Shown piece after piece: positions 17,525 to 25,582 of a stretch of 64,000 nucleotides of DNA. Positions within the stretch are counted from its first letter, which is position 1, and every line of letters begins with the position of its first letter. The position numbers were made by a program, and so were the translations under genes. The notes beneath the pieces are model-generated. The model was given only the letters and a program-made list of their open reading frames with translations. It had not been told where the DNA came from and made no database searches. Origin of the DNA: Zhongshania antarctica (GTDB lineage: Bacteria; Pseudomonadota; Gammaproteobacteria; Pseudomonadales; Spongiibacteraceae); assembly GCF_014202945.1 (NCBI RefSeq), contig NZ_JACHHW010000004.1, forward strand, positions 310,001-374,000, written 5' to 3'.

Positions 17525-18466
17525 TCAGGGATGCTTGGCAAGAAATGTTAGAACATCTTCTGCACTCTGGCTGGGCGCTTCTAGCATCGGCATGTGGCCA
17601 AGGTTCGAGTAGGTGATGAGTTCGGCATTGGCTATGCCGCTCTGCCATACCGCAGCTGAGCTGATATGCAGCAGGCGGTCACGCTCGCCCCACAATATCA
17701 GTACGGGAACGTGAATTTCAGATAGCCGCGCATCCAGAAAGTCGCTGTTATGGAAGTCTTGGAAGATGCGGGTGAGTGACTCGCGGCGAACAATATAGTC
17801 GTCTGCCATATAGTCTAAGATCATTTTCGGTAAGTACGGGGGCTGGGCCATGGTCATGGCGTAGAATTCGATAAATTCATCGCGATTGTGAATTTCAAAA
17901 GGATTGCGACCCGACGCGAGCATTTTGGCCATGTCGCTTTCTTGAGGGGCAACAACGCCAGCGGCATCAATTAATACGGCGCTTTGCACGCGCTCGGCGT
18001 GGTGTAGTGCTAATTGCGCGGCGATAAAACCACCCATTGAGTTGCCAATAATATGGGCGCGTTTAATATTAAGTGCGTCCATTGCTTCTACGACACGCCG
18101 AGCCTGACTCACGGTGTCGTATTGTAGGGCGGGATCAAAGGCGGTTTCGCCGTGGCCAGGCAAATCTAGAATTAAAACCCGGTAACTGTCGGTGAAGTGG
18201 CTGGCAAAGCGCATCCACACGGTTTTCTCGGAGCTATAGCCGTGAATCATGACCACGGTTTCTTTGGCTTCTTGCGGGCCACCTTGCCAACTCATCATGC
18301 GACTGTCACTGATGTTGACCTCGGCGCGATGAAGGCCGTAAATTTTGGTTTCAATGCTACTGGCTAAGTGCAGCACTTCGCCGCCAACGCGTGGGTAAGT
18401 GACACTGGCCCAAATCGCAAGGCTGGCCGTGACTGCGAGTGCGGCAAATAAAATGGACTTCTTCAT
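17525..18466 (-). CDS. Alpha/beta hydrolase with N-terminal membrane anchor or signal
   Basis: The first 20 or so residues (MKKSILFAALAVTASLAIW) form a hydrophobic signal or anchor, so the enzyme is likely at the periplasmic face. The fold markers are HGYSS (75-79) for the oxyanion hole, GNSMGG with nucleophile Ser143, acid in WGERDRLL and His in NLGHMPMLE. It overlaps the upstream SDR gene by 4 bp (ATGA), which implies translational coupling. In the operon it is the natural candidate to cleave the ester or lactone made by the monooxygenase. The exported location, if real, would separate it from the cytoplasmic oxidation steps, which is a point against that simple scheme. Confidence 0.85.
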   Translation of the reverse strand: MKKSILFAALAVTASLAIWASVTYPRVGGEVLHLASSIETKIYGLHRAEVNISDSRMMSWQGGPQEAKETVVMIHGYSSEKTVWMRFASHFTDSYRVLILDLPGHGETAFDPALQYDTVSQARRVVEAMDALNIKRAHIIGNSMGGFIAAQLALHHAERVQSAVLIDAAGVVAPQESDMAKMLASGRNPFEIHNRDEFIEFYAMTMAQPPYLPKMILDYMADDYIVRRESLTRIFQDFHNSDFLDARLSEIHVPVLILWGERDRLLHISSAAVWQSGIANAELITYSNLGHMPMLEAPSQSAEDVLTFLAKHP

Positions 18467-19329
18467 CCTGCATTCCTTTCTTTAATCGATGTGGAAATAG
18501 TGTTTTTGGGGGAGGGTGTTAGCGGGTAGTCACTGCGGTCGATGACGTCACGCATGTCTCGCCATATGAGTTTGTTTAATAAGCGCAGGGGCGCGAAGTT
18601 TGATCCGAGCCGGGTTTTAAACGAATCTCTGCCGTAGACGATTTTTGGTGTGCCTTTGCGAATGCCGCGAATGACATACCGCGCAATTGCCTCGGGTGGC
18701 GTAGATAGGTATTTTTTTGAAAACGCTTGGTGCTGAGGCACGTTGGCAATATTGGTGGCAATGCCGCCGGGGTGCACAAGGTGTACGCTGATGGGACTGT
18801 CGTGTAGCTCAACCATAAGTGCCTGGGTGAATCCGCGCACCGCGAACTTGGCGGCGCTATAGTCGCAATGATTGGGTGGACCGATCAGACCAAAGATACT
18901 GGATACATTGACCACGGCGCCTTCACCATTTTCAATTAACTGCGGTAAAAACACTTGGGTGCCGTGTACGACGCCGTAGAAGTTAATACCCATAACCCGC
19001 TCAATGGCCGAGAGCGGTGTCGCCCATACCGGCTTGCCTGCGCCAGACACCCCCGCATTATTAATAATGACATGGGCGTTACCAAGCGCGGCTTTTACGT
19101 TGGCGGCGAAGTCCTCCATCGCGGCGCGGTCGGCGACGTTGAAGACGGCACTATAAATCTCTACTTGGCTTTGTTTGTGCACTAAGTCAATGGTGTCGGT
19201 AAGGCCTTTGCTATCGTAGTCGTTAAGGGCGAGGCGTGCGCCGAGCTTGGCAAACTCCAGTGCATAGGCTCGGCCCATGCCTGAGCCCGCGCCGGTAATA
19301 ACAATGAGCTTATTATTAAAGTCTTTCAT
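18463..19329 (-). CDS. Short-chain dehydrogenase/reductase B
   Basis: A classical SDR with TGAGSGMG (12-19), NNAG (90-93), VSS (142-144) and catalytic Tyr157/Lys161 in YSAAK. The C-terminal tail past the Rossmann fold (RLGSNFAPLRLLNKLIW) is longer than minimal SDRs and could be membrane-associating. It is 10 bp downstream of the monooxygenase gene and overlaps the hydrolase gene by 4 bp, so it belongs to one transcript. Likely job: oxidation of a secondary alcohol to the ketone used by the monooxygenase, or handling of the product alcohol. Confidence 0.86.
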   Translation of the reverse strand: MKDFNNKLIVITGAGSGMGRAYALEFAKLGARLALNDYDSKGLTDTIDLVHKQSQVEIYSAVFNVADRAAMEDFAANVKAALGNAHVIINNAGVSGAGKPVWATPLSAIERVMGINFYGVVHGTQVFLPQLIENGEGAVVNVSSIFGLIGPPNHCDYSAAKFAVRGFTQALMVELHDSPISVHLVHPGGIATNIANVPQHQAFSKKYLSTPPEAIARYVIRGIRKGTPKIVYGRDSFKTRLGSNFAPLRLLNKLIWRDMRDVIDRSDYPLTPSPKNTISTSIKERNAG

Positions 19330-19339
19330 CTTATCTGCC

Positions 19340-20803
19340 TTAGCTGAACTGGTGGTGTTTTGATTTAAAGCGGCTGGCTAAGCGGCGAAAGGTGAAGCTA
19401 AAGCCGGGGAACATGGCGACAATGTGGCCGCTTTTGCTTTGATACCAGCTGGTACAGCCGCCGGACTTCCACACGGTTTTTTCCATTTCGGAATGCACCA
19501 TTTGGGTATATTCATCTTCGGCGTGCGCGCGCACTTCTATGGCTTGCTTGCCAGATTGCTCGAGACGGCGAATGCTGTCGGTAATGTATTTAATTTGCGA
19601 CTCAATCACGAAAATTGCCGAGGTATGGCCGATGCCGGTGTTGGGGCCGGTGACCACAAATAAGTTGGGGAAGCCTGGTATCGTCGTGCCTAGATAAGCG
19701 CGGGGATATTCTGCCCAGAAGCTTGAAAGGTGCTTTTGGTCTTTGCCAATGACTGGGTAGGAGATCAGGCCGTCGGTGGCATCGTAGCCGGTAGACCAAA
19801 CAATAAGGTCGACATCTACTTGCTGGCCTTTTGTGGTGAGTATACCGCTTTCGGTGATTGCGCTAATGCCGTCGTGCTGGTCGTGTACGCTGACATTGCT
19901 GCGCGACAGAGCAGGGTACAAGGTGCTCGATAGTATGACGCGCTTACAGCCAATGGTGAAACTCGGCGTAAGTTTTTTGCGTAGCGCTGGATCGGGTACC
20001 TGATTTTTAAGCAGCTTTAACGCCACCCGGCCAGCGAGTAAGTTTAACAAGGTCTTTGAATACTTAAAGCCGAGCACGCGGGTCTCAAGCCCCCAGTAAA
20101 TCGACCAGCGTAGCGCTTTGTAAAGGGGTTTAAAACCAAGGAGCTTGCGCTGTAACGGGGAGAATTTGCGGTCGGCGCGGGGTAGCACCCAGTGCGGGCT
20201 GCGCTGGAAAACATGTAGTTTATCAACCTCGCTGGCAATAGCCGGAATGACTTGGGCCGCGCTGGCGCCACTGCCGATAATTGCCACGCGTTTGCCGGTG
20301 TAATCGTAGCTGTGATCCCAGCTATTGGTGTGGAAGCTTTTACCCTTAAACGTGTCCCTGCCAGGGAATTGAGGAATAATCGGAGTACTCAGCGGGCCTG
20401 AGGCGTTAATTAGAATTTGGGCTTCGAAGCTGCCAGCAGAGTCGGTTTCTATTAACCAGTGTTTAGTTGCGTCATTCCAAACCACTTGTTTTACATTGGC
20501 ATTAAGCGTGGTCTTGTCGCGCAGCCCGTGTTTGTCTATTACCGCATTGGTGTAGCGCTGCAGTTCATCTTGTTCGGCAAACATCTGCGACCAAGAGTAG
20601 GGCTCTGACGAGATTGAATACAGTGGCGACTGTACATCTACCGCTGCGCCGGGGTAGCTGTTTTGACACCAGGTACCACCCATATAGTCGCGGCGCTCAA
20701 GAATACGGATGTCGGTGACACCCTGTTCCTGCAAGCGGATAGCCGCGCATTGGCCACCAAAGCCGCTGCCAATGATGACTACCCGATAGCGCTGAGTTTG
20801 CAT
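19340..20803 (-). CDS. Flavin-dependent monooxygenase, Baeyer-Villiger type
   Basis: The 487-residue protein carries FAD-binding GSGFGG (12-17), the GGTWxxNxYPGAxxD block (42-56) typical of Baeyer-Villiger enzymes, the fingerprint FKGKSFHTNSWD (152-163, matching FxGxxxHxxxW[PD]) and a second Rossmann motif GSGASA for NADPH. Such enzymes insert oxygen next to a ketone to give an ester or lactone. It leads the four-gene operon and has a good ribosome site (AAGGAG, 10 bases before ATG). A TetR gene is divergent 90 bp away. The set (oxygenase, SDR, hydrolase, SDR) resembles in content the mycobacterial mymA locus, but I do not claim orthology. Substrate could be an aliphatic, cyclic or steroid ketone. 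Confidence 0.88.
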   Translation of the reverse strand: MQTQRYRVVIIGSGFGGQCAAIRLQEQGVTDIRILERRDYMGGTWCQNSYPGAAVDVQSPLYSISSEPYSWSQMFAEQDELQRYTNAVIDKHGLRDKTTLNANVKQVVWNDATKHWLIETDSAGSFEAQILINASGPLSTPIIPQFPGRDTFKGKSFHTNSWDHSYDYTGKRVAIIGSGASAAQVIPAIASEVDKLHVFQRSPHWVLPRADRKFSPLQRKLLGFKPLYKALRWSIYWGLETRVLGFKYSKTLLNLLAGRVALKLLKNQVPDPALRKKLTPSFTIGCKRVILSSTLYPALSRSNVSVHDQHDGISAITESGILTTKGQQVDVDLIVWSTGYDATDGLISYPVIGKDQKHLSSFWAEYPRAYLGTTIPGFPNLFVVTGPNTGIGHTSAIFVIESQIKYITDSIRRLEQSGKQAIEVRAHAEDEYTQMVHSEMEKTVWKSGGCTSWYQSKSGHIVAMFPGFSFTFRRLASRFKSKHHQFS

Positions 20804-20841
20804 GCCTGAATCCTCTCCTTGAGGGCTAGTATTTTTATCTG

Positions 20842-20895
20842 ATGACAGTTGACGTCACTTTACTTCTGATGGCGCTTGTCGTCAAATACTGTCAT
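20842..20895. promoter_or_regulatory. Candidate operator region between monooxygenase operon and TetR 2
   Basis: ATGACAGT (20842-20849) and ACTGTCAT (20888-20895) form a perfect 8-bp inverted repeat; the right arm overlaps the probable TetR start codon. TGACGTCA (20850-20857), a perfect 8-bp palindrome, abuts the left arm, and TGACG/CGTCA recurs near the right arm. The layout suits a TetR protein controlling both divergent units. I could not pick a convincing -35/-10 pair here. Confidence 0.5.
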
Positions 20896-21562
20896 GGAAA
20901 ATACACGACAAATTGGTGTCCAGAATAAGCAATCTGGGCGAATCTATGGCGGCGAAAGTGCTGAGGAGCGGCTTGCGCGTCAGCGCCGTCAATTTTTGGA
21001 CGCGGGCTTGGAGCTCTTCGGTACTGTTGGTTACCGCGCTACCACCGTGCGAATGCTGTGTAAACAAGCGGGCTTAACGGACCGCTATTTTTATAAAACC
21101 TTTACTGACACTGAAGACCTGCTGGCGGCGGTGTATACCGAGTCGCTAGACCAGATTCAAACCGAGGTCATCACTGCAATTAATGCCTCAGCGAATGAAC
21201 AACTCGCGAATGGCGCGATAGACGCCGGCCTTGAGGCATTTTTTACCGCCTTTGAAAATGCGCGCGTTGCACGGGTTTGCTGGTTGGAAGTGCTCGGCGT
21301 TAGCCCCCGTATCGATGAGCTGTATACCAAGCGAATTGAGCAGTTTGCTGATTTGTTGCTCGACCTCGGTAAGTCCATGTTGCCGGATTGGCGATTGCCA
21401 GAAGAGGAGACGCGCATCACTGGTCTCGCGCTGATTGGCGCCATTAGTCAGTCGGCATTGCATTGGCTGTTGGAAGATTACCGCTCATCTCGCTCTACCT
21501 TGATTAGTGCGAATGGTCGTTTAATTCGGGGGTTGATTAATACCCTGCCGCAGGGTGTTTAA
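20894..21562 (+). CDS. TetR-family transcriptional regulator 2
   Basis: The N-terminal HTH domain is clear (RRQFLDAGLELFGTVG, TTVRMLCKQAGLTDRYFYKTF, TEDLLAAVY), followed by a helical ligand-binding domain. ATG 20894 is my choice; TTG 20876 would add six residues, and neither has a good ribosome site. It is divergent from the monooxygenase operon and should control it, with an inverted repeat in between as a candidate site. The gene ends at a convergent junction with TonB receptor 2; the hairpin there terminates the opposite strand. Confidence 0.85.
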   Translation: MENTRQIGVQNKQSGRIYGGESAEERLARQRRQFLDAGLELFGTVGYRATTVRMLCKQAGLTDRYFYKTFTDTEDLLAAVYTESLDQIQTEVITAINASANEQLANGAIDAGLEAFFTAFENARVARVCWLEVLGVSPRIDELYTKRIEQFADLLLDLGKSMLPDWRLPEEETRITGLALIGAISQSALHWLLEDYRSSRSTLISANGRLIRGLINTLPQGV

Positions 21563-21581
21563 GCGCCTGCCACTGCCTGTT

Positions 21582-21620
21582 AAAAAGGCCGGTTTTTTCG
21601 TGTTTAAACTCAAAACCGGC
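21582..21620 (-). terminator. Terminator of the alkB-TonB receptor operon
   Basis: GCCGGTTTT (21588-21596) and AAAACCGGC (21612-21620) form a perfect 9-bp stem with a 15-base loop. Read on the minus strand the stem is followed by CTTTTTA, so it terminates the leftward operon 14 bp after the receptor stop. There is no T-run in the plus direction. Confidence 0.85.
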
Positions 21621-21633
21621 AAGCATCTGATCT

Positions 21634-24183
21634 TTACCAGCGATATGAGGCTTGTAGCGCAAAGGTTCGCGGGGGATTGGTGAAACCGTGGTGGGTGGTG
21701 GTACCCGCGATGACTTTTTTGGCGACCGGCGTGTCAATTGCGTAAAGAATGATGAGCTCATCCGTCAAGTTTTTACCCAGCAGTGCCACTTCCCACACCC
21801 CGTCACTAGACGATACTGAAATACGCCCGTTGAATTGAACAAACGCGTCTTGTTTTACCCGGTCATCCAAGTTTGGCGAAGGATGATACTCGTCGCTGAA
21901 AATAGCATCTAGGTTGGCGCGCAGTACCAGTGATTTACCTAAATCGCGCTCGTAACCCAGCAGCACGTTGCCGGAGTAATCCGCGGCATACTGGTTGGTT
22001 TTACCGCTGTAGTCGCAGTTGATGCCGTTGGCGTTGTCGGGAATTTGATCTTGAATGCAGGTGCCGAATTTATGATCCTGAAACTCAAAATCCAAAAACG
22101 CGAGTCCTGCACCAAGAATAATGTGCTCGCTTAAGGCAATCCGGCCATCGAACTCGACACCCTGGGTGACTGCGCCCGCCGCATTGCCCACGTTGAAGCC
22201 GAGAGTTCCGTCAAATACGCTTACCTGTAAATTGTCGAATTGGGTGTAAAAGAGGGCTGAATTCAATTCCGCAATACCGTCGAATAAACTGGTTTTTAAA
22301 CCAAATTCGTAGGAGGTTGCGCGCTCTTCTTCAAATTCAAAACTACCAATTAACACCCTCGGATTAGGGATGGTCGCCGTAGGATTCGTTGCGGTGGGCT
22401 CAGCGCTGGGCGAGGAGTTTGACCTGGCATCGTAACCGCCCGATTTAAAGCCACGTCGCGCAGAAAAATAAGCCATGGCGGCGTCGTTGATATCCCATTG
22501 TAAATTGAGCAATGGCGCAAACTGTGACTCGGTGCGTTTACCCGCGAGATCGTGCCGCTCTGCCGCAAAAGTGACTGCCGCCGCCGTGTCGGTTTCACCA
22601 ATAGGGAGCACGGAACCGCCGGGCAAGCCGAATTCAAGTCTGCGACTGCCGCTCTTTTTCTCAAAGGTATAGCGACCACCCAAGGTTAAGCGCCAGCTGT
22701 CACTCATGATCCAGGTACCTTGGACGAAGGTGGATGCAATGATTGAGTCGCTTTTGAAATCCCGTGGCGAGCGGATATCGATCAAGGAGTTACCCGCGTC
22801 ACCGATGCCAAGTAATTCAAACCCCGTGTTGCCATTGGCGCCCGGGTCGATGTCACCGCGACCGCCAGCCTCTAGAATATCGGCAGCGTTTATCAGCTGC
22901 GGGATGAGGGTTGAGGGGAGCACAATCGAGTCGAAGAAATAGACATCGTTATATTGAAAATAGGCGCCAGCAATCAGGTCGAAATTTTCGCCAGGGGCTG
23001 ATATCCAACGGAATTCCTGGCTAAATTGCTCGTACTCTTCTTCCATAACCACTTGAAACAGCGGTGCGCCGGTAAAATCGCAGTCGCATTCTTCGTCATA
23101 TTGGTAAGCCATATACGAGGTGATCGAGGTAAAGGTATCGCCGTCGGCATACTTGTTCAGATTCAATGTGATGTTTTGGGTATCGTTATTACTGAAGTCG
23201 CCATTGGAGTGGCGTTTGCGATCCGCCTTAACATCAAGTACCGAATCGTCGGCCTGCATATTCAGAATCGAGCCGTTATCTTGCAGCTGTATTAAATTGC
23301 GAATACCGGCGGGCAGGGACCCGAGCAAACCGCCAACCGCACCTAAATCTGGGAATACGGTGTCGTTTAAAATTTCGCCGTAAGTGCGGCCGGTGAATAA
23401 GAAGATGTCGGAGTCGGAAGGGTAGTCGCTAATAATTTCTGACTGGCGGCCAATGACATCAAAACTACCAAGCTCAAATTTCAGCATGGCATCGGCGTCA
23501 TTGCCAATATCCCAGCCCAGCTTTAGGCGATAGGTCGCTTCATCGCGCTGCGCCTCGTCGCGATTTAGTATTTGGTTTTCTACGAAGCCATCGGTGTGGC
23601 GCTGACGCATTGAGAAGCGTGCATTGAGCTTGTCGTTTAGGGGGCCAGAGGCGACAAAGTCGATAACCTGCTCGTTTAGCTCGGGCTCAAAAGTACCTTG
23701 CACGTAAAATTCAGTTTCATCGCTTGGCGACGCGGTGCTGATGTTAATTGCCCCAGCAATACTGTTTTTACCGAGTAAAATGTTTTGCGGTCCGCGCAGC
23801 ACTTCAACCCGCTCTAAGTCCAGAAAGGGGGCCCGGGCAAGTTGCGCGCGGCCATAATAAATACCATCCACATACATGCCGACGGATTGTTCAAAGCCTT
23901 GGTTTTCCCCAGAGCCGATGCCGCGAATATAGATATCGGTGCCGATACTTGATTCGGTCATGGTGAAATTAGGCACGTAGGCTTGTAGGTCTTCAATTTT
24001 AGACAAGCCAGCTTCCATCATTTTAGCGCCGCTAATAGCACTGACAGAAACGGGCACATCTTGCAGACTTTGCTCGCGGAGCTGGGCCGTAACCACCACT
24101 TCTTCGAGCTGAGCGGCTGTGCTGCTTGCGCTGTGCATTGCTGCAGCAGATATCGCAATTATACCAATTTTGTTTTTTATCAT
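21634..24183 (-). CDS. TonB-dependent outer-membrane receptor 2 (alkB-linked)
   Basis: The signal peptide ends near STAAQ and is followed directly by the TonB box EEVVVTAQ, a plug domain (LQDVPVSVSAIS, RIEVLRGPQNILLGKNSIAG) and a long barrel ending in an aromatic residue (QASYRW). At 849 residues it is typical for this family. It has two Cys pairs in likely loops (CDCDF and CIQD...NCDYSG). GAGGTG lies 8 bases before the ATG. It is 63 bp downstream of alkB on the same strand and before a terminator, so it is almost certainly co-transcribed. That makes an alkane-related substrate (hydrocarbon or a solubilised form) the best guess. Confidence 0.88.
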   Translation of the reverse strand: MIKNKIGIIAISAAAMHSASSTAAQLEEVVVTAQLREQSLQDVPVSVSAISGAKMMEAGLSKIEDLQAYVPNFTMTESSIGTDIYIRGIGSGENQGFEQSVGMYVDGIYYGRAQLARAPFLDLERVEVLRGPQNILLGKNSIAGAINISTASPSDETEFYVQGTFEPELNEQVIDFVASGPLNDKLNARFSMRQRHTDGFVENQILNRDEAQRDEATYRLKLGWDIGNDADAMLKFELGSFDVIGRQSEIISDYPSDSDIFLFTGRTYGEILNDTVFPDLGAVGGLLGSLPAGIRNLIQLQDNGSILNMQADDSVLDVKADRKRHSNGDFSNNDTQNITLNLNKYADGDTFTSITSYMAYQYDEECDCDFTGAPLFQVVMEEEYEQFSQEFRWISAPGENFDLIAGAYFQYNDVYFFDSIVLPSTLIPQLINAADILEAGGRGDIDPGANGNTGFELLGIGDAGNSLIDIRSPRDFKSDSIIASTFVQGTWIMSDSWRLTLGGRYTFEKKSGSRRLEFGLPGGSVLPIGETDTAAAVTFAAERHDLAGKRTESQFAPLLNLQWDINDAAMAYFSARRGFKSGGYDARSNSSPSAEPTATNPTATIPNPRVLIGSFEFEEERATSYEFGLKTSLFDGIAELNSALFYTQFDNLQVSVFDGTLGFNVGNAAGAVTQGVEFDGRIALSEHIILGAGLAFLDFEFQDHKFGTCIQDQIPDNANGINCDYSGKTNQYAADYSGNVLLGYERDLGKSLVLRANLDAIFSDEYHPSPNLDDRVKQDAFVQFNGRISVSSSDGVWEVALLGKNLTDELIILYAIDTPVAKKVIAGTTTHHGFTNPPRTFALQASYRW

Positions 24184-24246
24184 TTTAGTACACCTCGGTC
24201 AGGGCGGTTACCCCGTAATATTCCACGTTATTGGTTTTATGCTTGT

Positions 24247-25413
24247 TCATGCACTGACGCCGTTCTGGCTTGATGTGAAGTACATCTTTAATTTCTCGGC
24301 CTTGCTTGGGTGCACATTGGCTTTGGCAAACTCGCCTCGGTGGTGCGCTACAACACGGGGATCCATAACTTTGAACCACAGGGGTGGGAAGTAGGCGAGC
24401 ATCATCATTGAAGCGTAACCCGATGGTAGCTGGGGGCTGTCTGAGAAATGACGCAAGGCTTGGAATGCGCGATTCGGGTGAGCGTGATGGTCGGAGTGAC
24501 GTTGTAGTTGGTAGAGCACCAAGTTGGTAACAATGTGATTGCTGTTCCATGAGTGCTTCGGCAGGCAGCGTTCATAACGACCGTTGGCATCTTTCTCTCG
24601 CAAGAGGCCGTAGTGCTCAACGTAGTTTATAACTTCGAGTAAAGACGAACCGAGTGCGGCCTGTACAACAAGAAAGGCAAGGGCTGGCCAGCCTAATACT
24701 GCGGTGCAGCCACCGAATAGTATGAGCGTCATAGCCCAAGCTTGTAAAACATCGTTACGCCAATGCCAAAAGCCGAGCCCTTTGCGATCGAGTCGCTGGC
24801 GTTCAATTTCGCAGGCCGAGCGCAGGCTGCCAATTACCGTGCGGGGTAGAAAACGCCAAAAGCTTTCCCCCATTTTTGAGCTCGCAGGATCTTCTGGTGT
24901 GGCTACTCGGCGGTGATGGCCAAAATTATGCTCTACATAGAAATGGCCATAGGCAACCGGGGCGAGTGCAAGTTTGGCAAGAAACTGACTTAGCGCATCG
25001 CGCTTGTGGCCTAATTCATGGCCGGTGTTAATACCAATGCCATTTACATAGGCGCAGCTGAATAAACCGGCGATGATGCCTAGTGCGCCTAGCTCGGTGG
25101 CGGCGAACCACACCGTAATCAATGTGCCCGCATACTGTAGCGGGATGTAGGCGTAAACAATGTATTTGTAGTAGTTGTCGGCTTCGAGTTGGCTAACCGC
25201 TGACTCTGGTGGGTTAGAGCGATCTGTTCCGATCAGATAATCTAATGCCGGAATGATGAAATACACAATAACAGGCGCTAACCACCAGCCCCATATTTGT
25301 CCGGTCTGGACGTAAATCAGTGCGCCAAAGATTGGAAGGAGTGGTACCAGTAAGCCGAGTGACCAAAGGTAACGTTTTGGGTCTTGCCAATGTGCTTCGC
25401 CGGATGAGTTCAT
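24247..25413 (-). CDS. alkB: Alkane 1-monooxygenase
   Basis: This integral-membrane diiron hydroxylase converts n-alkanes to 1-alkanols with rubredoxin electrons. All signatures are present: HELGHK (132-137), EHNFGHH (161-167), LQRHSDHHA (303-311) and NYVEHYGL (263-270), plus several membrane segments. At 388 residues it is near the family size. Aligned from memory with the P. putida GPo1 enzyme, the position of Trp55, which limits chain length, is Val50 here, which could allow longer alkanes. No rubredoxin or rubredoxin reductase gene is in the window. It leads an operon with a TonB receptor and is divergent from TetR gene 3. Confidence 0.95.
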   Translation of the reverse strand: MNSSGEAHWQDPKRYLWSLGLLVPLLPIFGALIYVQTGQIWGWWLAPVIVYFIIPALDYLIGTDRSNPPESAVSQLEADNYYKYIVYAYIPLQYAGTLITVWFAATELGALGIIAGLFSCAYVNGIGINTGHELGHKRDALSQFLAKLALAPVAYGHFYVEHNFGHHRRVATPEDPASSKMGESFWRFLPRTVIGSLRSACEIERQRLDRKGLGFWHWRNDVLQAWAMTLILFGGCTAVLGWPALAFLVVQAALGSSLLEVINYVEHYGLLREKDANGRYERCLPKHSWNSNHIVTNLVLYQLQRHSDHHAHPNRAFQALRHFSDSPQLPSGYASMMMLAYFPPLWFKVMDPRVVAHHRGEFAKANVHPSKAEKLKMYFTSSQNGVSA

Positions 25414-25434
25414 TTATTATTGCCTTCCGCTATA

Positions 25435-25482
25435 TTAACATGTGTAAAGTTGTACTTTAAAAGCTAACTTAACAAGTGTCAA
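25435..25482 (-). promoter_or_regulatory. alkB promoter with overlapping operator-like repeats
   Basis: On the minus strand TTGACA (25482-25477), a 17-bp spacer and TAAAGT (25459-25454) form a good promoter for alkB. The -10 box is one arm of the perfect inverted repeat TAAAGT-TGT-ACTTTA (25445-25459). A direct repeat TTAACATGTGT (25435-25445) and TTAACAAGTGT (25469-25479), one mismatch, brackets it and covers the -35. A regulator bound here would block alkB; TetR 3 next door is the candidate. Confidence 0.6.
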
Positions 25483-25582
25483 TATAGGATTTCTATTAAG
25501 GTATACTGTGCTCAGTATTTGCCGATTTATCAGGGACTTGTCCTAGGATCACTGTTTCACACATAATGTCGGCCGAGAGTTA

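Noticed and set aside
16635-20803. Orthology of the monooxygenase operon to the mycobacterial mymA locus
   Set aside because: Only gene content is similar; order, partners and regulator type differ, so common descent of the operon is not supported.
24185-24550. 121-codon minus-strand frame at the end of alkB
   Set aside because: It overlaps alkB in another frame across its conserved C-terminal third; it is a shadow.
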